DNA from: Amoebidium appalachense
Lineage: Eukaryota; Ichthyosporea
Reading direction: 5' to 3'
DNA length: 64,000 nucleotides
Assembly (NCBI GenBank): GCA_963693365.1
Contig: CAVNZM010000012.1
Location: 3,658,001-3,722,000 of the forward strand
How positions within the stretch are numbered: position 1 is the first letter of the stretch; every line of letters begins with the position of its first letter. This document shows, in pieces, positions 11,526 through 39,939 of this stretch. A model generated the notes under the pieces. It searched no databases. It saw nothing but the letters and a program-made list of their open reading frames with translations, and was not told where the DNA came from. Made by a program: the position numbers and the translations under genes.

Positions 11526-13008
11526 ATCCCCTCTCTCCTCTCCTCCGTTCCCCCTGCCTCCGCTTCCTCCCTCCCCTTTTCTCCCCTCTGCCCCCAAGGC
11601 AGGTGTACACATTCACTTATTCCTGGCCTCTGGTCCTTTTTCCGTGTATGTGATTTGCCGTTATGCATATCAGCACACTAATCCATAAACACACACCACA
11701 TGAACACCACCTACACACAGTAATACTCAACATATTATCCCACTAACACACGTCAACACAAAACCTCCACAATATAAAACAATACACTTATCCACTGACA
11801 CACATTCACTTCATTCCACCAGAAACCCCAAGAAATCAAAATGCCCTTAAAGGAGGGGGACCCATCCAGCATGCATCGCGCCGCCCAGACAAGCTCTACA
11901 CCTATCGAAGCAAGGAGTCGAACGTTTCTTTATGCGAACTATCATTCTCAAACTCCGATATCTTTAACTTGCTCCTACGGCCATTAAGAGGAGACCACGT
12001 GCACTATGCGTTTTCTATTTTCATCAACGGGAGGGCTTTGAAGCAGTTTTACGATCGGCCGGTGGACCAATGGATATATGAGGGGCGACACTTGCACCAG
12101 GTGCGTGCTGGGTGTTGCTGCACCTTTTTCTCTGTCCGTTTTTTTCTCTTTCTTTCTTTTTTTTCCTTTTTTCCCCCCCCCCCATTGTACATGTTTTTCT
12201 CTACCTATCGTTTCTTGGTGCTTTGCTTGGTTTATGGTGCCTTTCTATCTTTCTTTCTTTTCTTTTCCTTTTACCCCCCACTTACTTATGGTCGTTGCTG
12301 TGTCTGTACTTAACATTGGAGTTTTGTTACCGAATTCCTTTTCTGTTATAAAACTCACGCCTGGGGATGCTTCGCTCCCCCCCTCCCCCCCCCCTTCCCC
12401 TGCCCCAGGATGGGCCGCGTTTCTTATGCATACTCTTTGCGTGTGCTTTGCACTGCATTGTGTTGCCCCGTTATGTGTTCTCCGTTATGGCTGTGTGCCT
12501 CGTATCCTATAACACTCTCTAGTCCCCCCCCTCCTCTCCCCCCCCCCCCCCCCCCCCCTCCTCCTCCTCTCCCCACCCCCTTCCCCCGGCACTCTCTCCT
12601 CCTCTTCCCTTAGCGCTTTTCGTTCCTTGTTTTCTCATGTCTTGACACATATACACGTGCATTAAAAGCCGTGTAAAACCTGGGCCAGATAAAATCTGAT
12701 AAGAGTTTGAATTCACGCGCAGGTTCGTCCCCACTGGGGCACATACACTCGTGCACTAAAACGTGCCCAACAAAAAATAAATCCGATTAAACCTGATAAG
12801 TGCTTAAAATCGCATGCAGGTTTATCCCCACTGGGGTCTACATAGTGGTCAGCCCGGGTACTTTGACGACAGTCTGATCCACGTCCACCCTGCAACGTCG
12901 TGGCAGTGGTTTCGTTTTTCGGAGGGATTTGGCGCGAATTTGGGCGCGTTTTTGGAGGCCGTGGGAGTGTGGGTGTGGGAGGATGAGTCTGTAAGGTGGG
13001 TGGGTACT

Positions 13009-13041
<33 letters not shown>

Positions 13042-13244
13042 ATGAGGGTGGGTGGGTGGGTGGGGGGGGGGGGGGGGGGGGGGGGGGGCTGAGGTGTGTG
13101 TGTGTATGCAGGTGATGGAAAAACTGTGTGTGCAGGTGTCCGTGTTTGTGTGTGTGGCTGCATATGGGTGTGTGCGTGTCTGCCTGCCTGCCCGTGTGTG
13201 TTCTTGTGTGCGTGGGTATGTTTGGGTGATGTGTGTGTGTAGGT

Positions 13245-13283
<39 letters not shown>

Positions 13284-13490
13284 TTGTTTTATATTTGTTT
13301 TTCATGTGACGGTAGGGGATGGGGGAGGAGGGGAGGGGAAGGGTGGGAGAGAGAGGGGGTGGTATTTGCGCTTAGAGACCAGGGTAGCCATTTCTAACCC
13401 CAATCTGCGCCGCCTCCCCTTCCCTCAACACACACACACACACTCTCTCTCTCTCTCTCTCTCCCTCCCTCCCTCCCTCCCTCCCTCCCT

Positions 13491-13575
<85 letters not shown>

Positions 13576-13924
13576 CACCCCCCTTTATGCTGCAGGCACA
13601 CAAACACACTAGTACCTCACAAACCTCTCAGCCTCAATCCAAATCCCTCTTAACTTTCCCTGTACCCCCCTACCCCCCCCCCCCCCCCCCCCCCCCCCAA
13701 ACACACACACAAACACATACACAGGCACACACACACACACCCTCTCCTTTATGCTGCAGGCACACAAACACACTAGTACCTCACAAACCTCTCAGCCTCC
13801 ATCCAATTACCTCTTAATATTCCCTGTACAGCCCCCCCCCCCCCCCCCCCCCCCCTCCCCTCTCTCTCTCTCTCCCCCCCGCCCCTCCCCCCTCCCCCCA
13901 AACAATAAATCCCAACTCTCAAAA

Positions 13925-13994
<70 letters not shown>

Positions 13995-14736
13995 ACACAC
14001 GCACTCATTCACACACCCCCACCTCCCCACCTTCGCCTCCGTACTTGCAGGCTTTATCGCCCCCAGTATCTTCACCTCCCTCCTCATCTTCTTGCCTGCC
14101 CCCGTCCATTTCCATCTCCTCTCTCGGTATCCTTTTGTCTCTAATCTCTCTCATATCCCAATCTCTCATATCTCTCATACTTCATACTTCATCTCTCATA
14201 TCTCTAATGTATTGTATCTCATATCTCTTGTATCTCTCATATCTCCCATATCTCGTATATCTCATATATCTACACTCATATCTCTCATATCTCTCATGTC
14301 TTGTTTCTCTTATATCTCTTATATCTCTTATATGTCTCATCTCTCATATCCCTTAGATATCTCATCTCTCATATCTCTTAGATATCGTATCTCTCATAAG
14401 TTCCTATCTCTCTCATATCTCCCATGCCTCTTATATCTCATGTATCTACACTCATATCTCTCATATCTCACACATCTCTTACATATCTGCAGGTACCCCA
14501 AGCACCGGCCCATCCCCTATCCAATCAACGCCACCCGCCCAGCTTACGAAGTTGTTTTGGATATGCCAAACGGCACAATCTACAACGACACGAAGGAACA
14601 TGTAAATGCAAACTGTGAATGGCCCGAGGATGAATATGAAAAGGGGAGAATACTGGTGTGGCCCAGAGATGGACACAGGTGGAGGTTGTTCTACTGGCCG
14701 CATTATGCGGATGTAAAGGTGTGTGTGTGCGTGTGT

Positions 14737-14768
<32 letters not shown>

Positions 14769-15456
14769 GGGGGGGGGGGGGCGGGATGGGAGGAATTGGC
14801 GGGGGAGGGGTGAGGGGGGGAGGGGGGGGGGGGGGGGTCAGTTGGTTGGGTGGGTGGGTGGATGGATGTGTAGTTGGGTGGGTGGATGAGTGGGTGGATG
14901 GGTGTGGTTGTGGGTGTGGCGTGTGTGTGCGTGTATGTGTGGGTGTGTGGGTGTGTGGGTGTGTGGGTGTGTGGGTGTGTGGGTGTTGCCTTTGCCTTTA
15001 TTGTTGGTGAAGGGGCCCAGAAGGACGGGGAGAGGGGGGGGGGGGGGGGGGGGGGGATTGCGGTTGGGTGGATGCCATTTCTTGGATACTGAAACACGAG
15101 CATACACATTCCTGCTTTTTTGTTTGTTTATAAATATGCACACAGCTTTACTCCAATCCATTCCTATTTTCCACACAAAACCCTGCCCTATTTAATTAGG
15201 GTATATCTTTCCCATGTTCCCAGCTCTTATCCCGAACCTTTATTCCCTACAGAACTACCACATACTCGATCGTGGGTTTGAGCGTGTGTGGCTGTACCAG
15301 AACCACGGGCGTATTGTTCTCTCGTACGACGATGGGAGCTTTGTGCCGCCCCCGCTGGCGCCAGAAATCGAACAGAAGATGTTGCATTATGGCATCAGCA
15401 ATGGGTTTGATGGGTTGCCCTACCCATTCCCGAACAAACCATTGCCTTTGGAGTGA
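9170..15456 (+). CDS. Unrecognised single-pass type II membrane protein, six exons
   Basis: Exons 9170-9710, 11356-11418, 11823-12100, 12853-12995, 14493-14718 and 15253-15456 join in phase to 484 residues. Donors are GTACGT, GTAATC, GTGCGT, GTGGGT and GTGTGT. The N-terminal 76 residues are acidic, then basic ([13 protein letters not shown]). A Cys-rich membrane segment follows at about 77-101 ([19 protein letters not shown]), so the large C-terminal part should face the lumen or outside, consistent with NVS, NAT and NDT sequons. The C-terminal region is rich in Tyr, Trp and His ([42 protein letters not shown]). I recognise no domain. The 63-base second exon is supported by a strong CTTCCTTACAG acceptor and phase but is the least certain. 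Homopolymers fill introns 1 and 4. Confidence 0.7.
9711..11355 (+). repeat. Intron 1 low-complexity block: (GT)n, G-runs, then C-rich DNA
   Basis: Read in the gene's sense direction, the intron starts with GT-rich DNA (about 9830-10105), passes through G-rich DNA (10104-10230), a unique stretch (10240-10520) and then C-rich DNA (10530-11330) up to the acceptor at 11354-11355. Apparent long frames here are repeat translations. Confidence 0.7.
12365..12525 (+). repeat. Poly-C-bounded dispersed repeat, diverged copy
   Basis: GGATGGGCCGCGTTTCTTATGCATACTC (12408-12435) matches the family core and is followed by TTTGCACTGCAT, GTGTTG and a C-run. A C-rich stretch also precedes it. It is sense to the host gene, in the intron between exons 3 and 4. 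Confidence 0.65.
12640..12845 (+). repeat. Degenerate two-copy tandem repeat just before exon 4
   Basis: Two units of about 100 bases share GTGCA-TAAAA, TAAAATCTGATAAG/TTAAACCTGATAAG, CGCGCAGGTT/CGCATGCAGGTT and the exact string TCCCCACTGGGG (12727-12738, 12825-12836). The second unit ends 17 bases before the exon 4 acceptor. Confidence 0.6.
13010..13290 (+). repeat. G-runs and GT-rich tract at the 5' side of intron 4
   Basis: G-runs lie at 13009-13040, 13062-13088 and 13243-13281 with GT-rich DNA between. They begin about 14 bases after the exon 4 donor. Confidence 0.8.
13439..13572 (+). repeat. (CT)n/(CCCT)n microsatellite
   Basis: A CT tract is interrupted once by repeated CCCT units (13463-13499) and then continues uninterrupted to 13572. 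Confidence 0.9.
13583..13832 (+). repeat. Tandem duplication of about 85 bases separated by C-run and CA tract
   Basis: The string TTTATGCTGCAGGCACACAA and the following 60 bases, ending in CTCAGCCTC and a C-run, occur at 13584-13665 and again at 13748-13830 with few differences. Confidence 0.8.
13847..14000 (+). repeat. C-runs and CA tract, including about 55 consecutive C
   Basis: C-rich DNA from 13831 culminates in an uninterrupted C-run at about 13926-13980, followed by (AC)n to about 14000, on the 3' side of intron 4. Confidence 0.85.
14135..14488 (+). repeat. Minisatellite of TCTCATA / CTCATATCT units
   Basis: About 350 bases are built of variants of TCTCATATC (TCTCATATCTC, TCTTATATCTC, TCTCATACTTC). 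The array ends immediately before the exon 5 acceptor CTGCAG (14487-14492) and so supplies a long T/C-rich tract. Confidence 0.85.
14719..15252 (+). other. Intron 5 of the membrane-protein gene
   Basis: The donor merges into a GT tract (14719-14750), followed by G-runs, TGGG/GTGGGT repeats to about 14985, another G-run (15036-15056) and a unique stretch up to the CCCTACAG acceptor. Confidence 0.6.
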
Positions 15457-15973
15457 ATGTGGTGTTGTAGTTGTGGATTAGTGGGGCTTTTCCTCCCTTC
15501 CCTTTTCTCTTTGCCTTTTTTTTTTCTCCTTTTTTTTTTCGTTCTTTCCCTCTCTCTTTTGTCTTTCTTTCTTTCTTCCTTTTTTTTTTTTTTTTTTTGA
15601 TACCTAAAAGCCTGCGGTGACGTCCCCGTGCTTTTGATCGCTGAAGGAATGAATGCCTTCGAATATTACTGATTCGCCTTTTTGCACCCAACTTTTGGCG
15701 TTACAATTGACGAATCGCTAGGAACCCCTACAAGCTCTCGAAACATCATGTGATATGTTCTGATCTGAAAGACCATATGGCATTTGTTTCTTTCTTCATC
15801 TAGACTGCCATAGATACTGAAGAAAATTCTATTTTCAGACCCTTTCTTCTCTGCCTCGATTTTTCGCCCACAGACTATTATTCTTTTTTAGTATTAAGTT
15901 GTGGCAATGCTTTTTGAGTCTGGCTGCGTTGTAGTGACGACATCAGCACTGTGGTGGTTGTGTGTGTGTGTGT

Positions 15974-16022
<49 letters not shown>

Positions 16023-16073
16023 GTGTGTGGCTGTGGGTGTGTGTGTATGTGTGGTGGTGGTGGTGGTGGTGGT

Positions 16074-16107
<34 letters not shown>

Positions 16108-16595
16108 GAAGGGGGGCACACCGCAAAAAGTGTGTTGAATACGCTGCCATGACTTTGCATGCTGACCTTTATGTGTGTATGTACAGTTTAACCTGAAATA
16201 TTCCGTGTACATTTGATCCAAGCATATAGCGTGATTTTTAATCACAACATGATAAGTCTTTCTGTAAGCAAGCGCCCCAATCTGTAATCCAGTGCAACCC
16301 CGGTGGTGCAAATATGAGTGCACCCCAAGATACACGTTTTCAGTAAAGGAGTTTTTCTATTGGATTCCCAAACTCATTTCATTTAGTTTCACGGCATTGT
16401 TTCCTAACAATCCGTGAGCCAAATATGTCGTTTGGAATTGCCTGATCTCGCTTGGTTCTGATCTGCCTGTATATATTCTAAGCTCCCCCCCCCCCTCGCC
16501 GTTCCCCTCCCCCCTCCCTCCCCCCCTAAATCCTAAGCTCGAGCTTAGATGTGCTTGTGGTACATTCTTAAAGGGTTGATGAATGCACGTGTGTA
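15457..16595. other. Intergenic spacer between convergent genes
   Basis: The two flanking genes point toward each other, so this holds both 3' ends. It contains T-rich DNA (15505-15598), a GT tract (15958-16060), GGT repeats and a G-run (16056-16106), then unique sequence. I see no AATAAA in the expected place for either gene and no RNA gene. Confidence 0.5.
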
Positions 16596-17487
16596 TCACC
16601 TACACACGTGCACCATGGGCTTTGCAAGCATCTTCTGCGTGTAGGTCAAATCCAAAGGCCCGAGAGGGGTCGCTCCTTCTATAACCTTCTCGAAGCTCAA
16701 CACTTCAAACACCACGTGTTCCCTTTCGTCGACATCCTTTTCATCATCCCCTCTTTCTCTTTGTGTGTGTGCACGTGTTTTCACAGGGGCCAACCCAACA
16801 CACACGCAATGGTCGTCATCTAGATACGACTGCTCAAACGTCCATCCGTCTATTTTTGTCCCATTGACGTGGACCACGGCGGAAGTTTCCAGTTGGGAAA
16901 ACGGCGCCGATGGGAAATTCTCGTGGCGGCGACGCAGATGCATGGGATTTGATTGGTGGAAATCGAGCTGGCCCAGATCTATCTGCAACCCCAGGCCCAC
17001 GGCCTTAATATAGGCCTCCTTGAGTGTCCAAATGCGGTAAAAATGTTCGAGCGGCGATTGTGATTGGTAAATTTCATCCCATTCGTTGTCACTGAGTTGC
17101 GGCCGCATGAGGGCCAGGAGAGAATCGACCGTTTCGGGGGGGGTCGGGGGGGTCAAACGTCATCACGTCGACACCCACATCGCGCCCCTTTTCGGCGGCC
17201 AAAACGGTGAAGTTTCCGTGATGTGCAACGTTGAATGAATAGCCCTGCGATTGGTGGAAGGGAATATGGTCAGATGTGAGATATGGCTGAAAGCGGGGAG
17301 GGCGGGGGGGAGAAGGGAGGGAGGGAGGGGGAGGGGGGAGGGCAAAGGTGGTAAGGGGGTATGGGGAGGGGGGGAGGGGGGGGGAGGGGGGGGGGGGGGG
17401 AGGAAAGGTGAGGAAGGGAACCTATAAACGAGACAGACTTTTGTTGAAAACACTATACCATGTTCTCACGAAAGGTGTGTGTGTGTG

Positions 17488-17531
<44 letters not shown>

Positions 17532-17636
17532 GGGGGGGAGGGAAAGGTGAGGAAGGGAACCTTTAAACGAGACAGACTTTTGTTGAAAACAGTATACCAT
17601 GTTCTCACGAAAGGTGTGTGTGTGTGTTTGGGGGGT

Positions 17637-17683
<47 letters not shown>

Positions 17684-19044
17684 GAACAAGGTGCTTTAGA
17701 GAAGGGTTTAAAGAGGACATGTTCGCGAAAAAAGTCTTAGAGGTAAGCTAAAGGGGGGGGGGGGGGGGGTTGAATGCGTCAAAAAGCACGAAGTACACAA
17801 GAAAAAACGGATAACACGATGCAGAATGCAAGCCATACATAAAGAGTATGCATAATAAGCAGAGCCCATCCTCGGGGGGACACGTGAAATGAGAGCGGAA
17901 GTTCAGGCAGGAGGGAGAAGGCTAAGCCAAAAAAAAAAAAAAAAAAAAGGCGCACCCAAGGTGGCAGAGCAATGGTGGGGAGGAGGGGGGGGGAGAGGGG
18001 GAGGGTGCGTTCATACAGGGCATCACCAAATACAAATACCCTTACAATAATTCGGAAAGGGGCAACCAATTAGTATGTGTGACGGTGATGGCCAGGAGGG
18101 GAGGGGGGGGGGGGGGGGAGGGGGGGGGGAGAGGGGGGAGAGGAGGAAGGAGGTGGGGGGAAGGAGGAGGTAAGGAAAGGATGTTTGCACATGTGCTGAC
18201 ACAAATGTGTCACGACGTGTCTGCTGTTGGGTGTTTCTGTATGTGCATATGACCGTGTGTGTGTGTAAGTTTAAACGTCATTCTTAGAAAACGTTGCAGA
18301 AGTTGTAGGTGCCTTGCAAGAAGGAAAAGAGGTGCAAGAAAGTTCAGACATGAGAACAGGAAGCCATAGAAGGTAACATATACTAAGGAACGTCGTGAGT
18401 GATGGCAAGATTGAGGAGAGAAAAAGGTGAAAATAACGTGTATTATAGAGAGTGCCAAAAATAAGAGTATGAATGCACAAGAGAGAAAGAGTCAGGGATA
18501 GTCAAGCGTCAAGTACACTTGCTACAGAAATAGAAGCACTTAGAAATGGCCATCCCGAACAGAAGCAAAGAGGCGTGATGGTGCAAAGACAAACCGTGAG
18601 TTGGGAACGAGGTGTGAAGAGGAGAGGAGGAAGGGGAGAGGGGAGAAAGGGAAGGGAGGGAGGGGAAGGGGGGGAGAGCGAGAAGGGGAGGGGCAGAGGG
18701 TAAGGGAGGAAAGGGGGAGGGAGGGAGGGAGGAAAGAGGAGGGGGGAGGGGGGAGGGGGGGAGGGGGTACTGGCCACCTTTGCCTCGTCATCGACCTCGT
18801 TTGCCACATAGGGCTTGTTGGCCTTTGTCCTCGACAGCGCAATGTCCTCCCAGCCAATTCCTAAGCGGTGGCCCGCAGCACGACGCAGGAGCAACCGGCC
18901 TGCAAGAGCCAACCGCGCGTCTTTTTGGTAGACAAAACGTGAGATGCGCTCCTTTTCCTCCGGCTGTATGCACGCTATGGCATAGGCTAGTTGCTCGGCG
19001 GTAGGTTGCCAGGCCGCAACATCAAATGCCCAACGGAGACTCAT
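16596..19044 (-). CDS. AASDHPPT: 4'-phosphopantetheinyl transferase, AASDHPPT/Lys5 type, with a one-base frame break
   Basis: Exon 1 (18778-19044) encodes 89 residues starting MSLRWAFDVAAWQP and including IQPEEKERISRFVYQKDARL and ALAGRLLLRRAAGHRLGI, as in the human enzyme. Exon 2 (16596-17244) gives NVAHHGNFTVLAAEKGRDVG, the GVDVM metal-site block, then WDEIYQSQ and the WTLKEAYIKAVGLGL motif. These enzymes move phosphopantetheine from CoA to carrier-protein serines. The frame shifts by +1 between VDVMTFDPPD and ETVDSLLALM, at an 8-C run (G-run 17136-17143 on the plus strand) that follows a 7-C run. One base fewer restores about 304 residues, close to the usual length. The rest is well conserved, so a homopolymer error or a very recent lesion is likelier than an old pseudogene. 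The exon 1 donor (AAAG|GTGGCC) is weak. Confidence 0.8.
17400..17650 (-). repeat. Tandem duplication of about 95 bases with G-run junctions
   Basis: GGAAAGGTGAGGAAGGGAAC through TTCTCACGAAAGGTGTGTGT occurs at 17402-17488 and 17540-17630 with two or three substitutions. Each copy ends in GT repeats and a long G-run. Confidence 0.85.
17769..17880 (-). repeat. Poly-C-bounded dispersed repeat, short copy
   Basis: On the minus strand it reads GAGGATGGGCTCTGCTTATT, then ATGCATACTC, then TGTACTTCGTGC, and ends GCATTCAA before 20 C. It is sense to its host gene. Confidence 0.8.
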
Positions 19045-19851
19045 TCTTGCTTATGCGTTTAGATGTTAAACTTTTTCTTTGTTCCTTTCTGTCTTTATTT
19101 TCTTTGTTGGGGGGAGGAGGGGGGGGGGGGGGGGGGGGGGGAGAGATGAAGGTGAGGGGAAGGAGGAGGGGGGGGGGGGGGGGAGGGGGGGAAGTGGGCG
19201 ATAAGAGGGGGGGAGGAGGTGGGGAGGAGGGGGGGGGGGGGGGGGAGGGGGGGAGGGGGGGGGTATTTCAAGCGCGTGTCTGTGTGCGATTTCTGCACGT
19301 AACCGTCAAGTTGTTTTTTTCAAGAAGAAACTTTGACTGGAATCCGGGTCACTGAGGTAACCACGATCGGCGCAGCTAGCTGTTGCTGCATGTTCCATTG
19401 AAGATGTGGAGCACAGTGTTCTCATGACTGATCCTTCCAAATAAGGTCACTCAAAAACACCTAATAAGGCTATTTGGCTCACTCTTATCGGCGCGCGATC
19501 AATCGCCTCGTTTTTTTTTTTTTGTTCAAGTCTGTTCATGATCATTTTCTGTTTCTCTTCGGAAGAGCTTCAGTGAGTAGCCTATACGCATCGTAGCTAC
19601 ACTAATGTCGTGAGTGTTGGAGAGTTTGGGAAGGTACATGCACACGCATTAAATTTCGGTAAGGAGAAGCTAGTATAGTCAGTGTGTGGGTGATATGGTA
19701 ATAGGACACCATCATCGTAGGCTCTTGCTGGGTTTTTTCACTCGTTGTTTGACAAAGAGGAAGGATATATGACTCCTCCTAAAACTAAAACAATTCCCGT
19801 TGACTTTTAATAACCACAATATGAACCACTTGTAGGATCGTAAAAGTAAGA
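19045..19851. other. Divergent promoter region between the transferase and PA-PNGase genes
   Basis: G-rich DNA occupies 19110-19263 (close to the transferase start) and unique sequence follows to 19851. The genes diverge, so both promoters should be here. I see no clear TATA box. Confidence 0.5.
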
Positions 19852-36756
<16,905 letters not shown>

Positions 36757-36918
36757 ATCCGAAAATTTCCTGCAAATTTCACAGTAATGGAAGAAAATTC
36801 TTTTTTGTTTACTCCTGTTTTCTCGTACATGTCATACACACCTCAAAATTGTAAATTACTAATGATACAGTTTGAATACTGCCTTCATTTACGTTGTTTC
36901 TCTCTTGTATGTTGTTAC

Positions 36919-36924
36919 AATAAA
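36919..36924 (+). terminator. Poly(A) signal AATAAA for the PA-PNGase gene
   Basis: AATAAA lies about 160 bases after the stop codon, in AT-rich unique sequence. A second AATAAA occurs near 37143. Confidence 0.6.
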
Positions 36925-37295
36925 CAATTGATTTGTAAGTCTATGCCGCTGGATCTTAGAACTGTCCCCAAATTTACTGCTAAACTTCGGTCTTCACCTT
37001 GTTCGGCAGCTCTGCTGTTCGTTCTCTAGCATTGTGCCGCTATCATAGGTAGGTTTAAATCTGTATATCATCATTCACATACACTAGTCAGTTTAGAGGC
37101 CTATACATTGCGTAAAATCAATTTCTCGTTAACCCTACTTGACAATAAAAACTGTTGCAGTAGGCTGACATCGTCGTAGCACCCCCATCATATTTTGATT
37201 CTATACATTGGGCTAACCCTTCCTGTTTCATCATTCACAATAGTAGTTTGGTTTTTTTTTTTGTTTTTTTTGTTTGTTTTTTTTGTTTTTTGTTT

Positions 37296-37344
<49 letters not shown>

Positions 37345-37851
37345 CTGCCCATGTTATCTCGTTCTTGAACGGAAGACGTGGTGTGGGGGCACTTTTGCGA
37401 TGCGAAAAAGGCATCGTGTATAGAAATGCAAGTATATGTCAGTTTGTCCGGTGGCACCACACCAGTGGAGCGTGGTATTTTGAACATAATTCAGTAAACA
37501 CAGCCATGTGCTTCTTGTACAAATATGCATGTCTGTGTGTGTGTACGTGCGTCGCGCGCCGTGCACGGCACATATGCTCCACGTGTGTGCGCAGGCGTGT
37601 GTGAGCGCGTAAATGTGCTCTTACGTGCCTGCATGAGAGTGTGTGTGCGCGTGCGTGTGTGCTTGCATGCATATGTGGTGTACGTGTGTGTTGCATTGCC
37701 AAGTATGCCCAAGTGCGAGAGCAAATGTCCAAATTCATCACAGGTGTCTGGCTGTTTGGGTCCCCATAATGGTGTGTAATTTGAAGGTATATATACATGC
37801 GTCGATTCCAACCGTCTAATATTATTTCTTTCTTTCTTTCTTTTCTTTTTT

Positions 37852-37897
<46 letters not shown>

Positions 37898-38125
37898 TCA
37901 AACCAAGTCCGTGATGTAATGTTGACCCACGCGCACATGGCTGAAACTTATTATCAGGGCACAAGTAATGAACATGTGTATGTGATTATTGTCTTATTCC
38001 CTATATATCACCGTAGTTACCATGCATCTTAGTTATCATCTAATCCTGTTAGTTTGATGCCTTAATCCGATGCATTTATGCGTACCTACATCTACTGTTT
38101 CGTGTATGTCACGCTGAAGTTACTG

Positions 38126-38178
<53 letters not shown>

Positions 38179-38224
38179 TTGAGGGAGGGTGACAACTGGT
38201 AGCATGGTTATATATAGCAACACC

Positions 38225-38230
38225 TTTATT
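38225..38230 (-). terminator. Poly(A) signal for the P450 gene
   Basis: TTTATT on the plus strand is AATAAA on the minus strand, about 470 bases beyond the P450 stop. Confidence 0.4.
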
Positions 38231-38697
38231 ATGCCTCCTTTTTCCATCAAATCTTATTACAGAGAGATGCTTTCAAGAACACGTTCATACAGGAAGGCAA
38301 AGAAAAAACAAGGTCTGCAAGTAGCAGTAACTTAACGTACTGGCATCGGGTGTATTCGAATCTTCGGAAACTTTTTTTTAAACCACGTGTACGAAATAAC
38401 ACAACATTTGCTCGCATTATGTACATTCTCAACTTGCAATGCACTTGTGCGCACGTGTGTTAAAGTTCTTCAGATACATCAGGGTTTCTGTTTGGTACCT
38501 AGTATATGCTCTAGGATCATCAAGGAAACAAACTTTCATTAATCACATGACCAGAACTACCATGTATCATCTTCAAAATTAAGGCCGTATTGACAGTGGG
38601 TGACTGTACACATTTTTTTTTGTGCCTCTTTGCCGAATGTGGTGTGTGCCCGTGTGTGAAAGGGGGGGGGGGGGGGGGGGGGGGGGGGCGGGGGGTC

Positions 38698-39704
38698 TTA
38701 AGCAGCAGCCACAACACCCTCCTTCTCCTTCTCGTTCTCCATACCAGCCCCGGGCGCAACCTCACGACACGGCCAGAGATAAACATTCATAGGACCCCCC
38801 GGGTAGAGAGTAATCGCCGAAAATGGCTGGATATCCTGTCCTGCGACCATCTCGACACTGTAATTCTGCACCAGCCTGGCCAAAAACAGTCTGTGCTCAG
38901 TCTGGGCAAACCTCCAGCCGACGCACATTTTCAGCCCGTGGCCGAACGGGAGATATGCGAACTTTCCGGCGTCTTCCGCGAGCCACCTCTCTGGTTCAAA
39001 TTCCAAGGGGTTCGACCAATAGCGTGCGTCGCGGTGCATTCCATAGAGGTTGATCATGAGCTTGGTACCGGCGGCAATGTGGTGGCCGAGAATCGTGACG
39101 TCACGGGATGTCTCGCGTGAGCTGTTGGGGGAGGGGGGGTGTTAGTATACGTGTGTGTTTGTGGGGCGGGGGGAGGGGGGGGGGGGGGGGGGGGGATGGA
39201 GGGTGGAGGAAGGGATGAGGACGGATGTGATTGGGTGGGCTCGTGTGTACGTGTGGATGTATTTACAACAGGCCATTTTGGAAGGAGGATAGAAAGGAAG
39301 AAAAGAAATAGAAGTTATGGGCGAGGAAGGGATGAGGGTTTGAGGGCTGTGTGTTGACTGGCTGAATGTTTTTTGTTACGGGGAGCTGGGAGGAGGAGGG
39401 TGGGGAGGGGGGGGGGGGGGGGGGGGGGAAGGGAGAGAGAGATTGGGGAGAAAAGGGCGGGAGGAGTAGGGGAGTGGGAAGAGGGAGGAGGTGGGGGGGG
39501 GGGGGGGGGGGGGGGGGCATGTAAGTACATACATGATGGGCGCGGGGGAGTAGATGCGCATGGTCTCCTTGATAAATGCCTCCAGATAGGGCTGTGGGGG
39601 AAGAAATAGGAATTGGTTAGTGCGTAGAAAAAGGGAGAAAGGAAAACGGGGGAAGACCGGGCGCAGGGGGGCGCGGGGGGGGGGGGGGGGGGGGGAGGGG
39701 GGAA

Positions 39705-39742
<38 letters not shown>

Positions 39743-39906
39743 GGACGCTCAGGTTTGAGAGAGGGAATTTCACAAGAATGCGATAGGGAAGGAAGAACGG
39801 GTATCACTAATAATCTTGGGAAGTGAAACAAAACTAAACAGGAAAAGACTTTAAGGAGGGTGGGGGGAAGGGAGGGAGTTGGGGGTGAGGGGGGGGGGCT
39901 GGGGAA

Positions 39907-39939
<33 letters not shown>

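Larger units (their letters stand above)
17245..18777 (-). other. Intron of the phosphopantetheinyl transferase gene
   Basis: It is G-rich on the plus strand at both ends (17285-17695 and 18600-18770), which is C-rich in the gene's sense. It holds a tandem duplication, one repeat-family copy and a unique middle part (18180-18600) with no visible exon. Confidence 0.55.
36757..38697. other. Intergenic spacer between convergent PA-PNGase and P450 genes
   Basis: The spacer holds the 3' UTRs and poly(A) signals of both genes, T-run/G-run composites at 37251-37344 and 37846-37896, and G-runs at 38126-38177 and 38661-38688. GT/GC-rich unique DNA lies at 37520-37700. Short frames here resemble no family. 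Confidence 0.6.

Noticed and set aside
12996-14492. An additional exon between membrane-protein exons 4 and 5
   Set aside because: Ending exon 4 at AAG|GTGGGT joins phase 2 directly to exon 5, giving an uninterrupted sequence, so no extra exon is needed.
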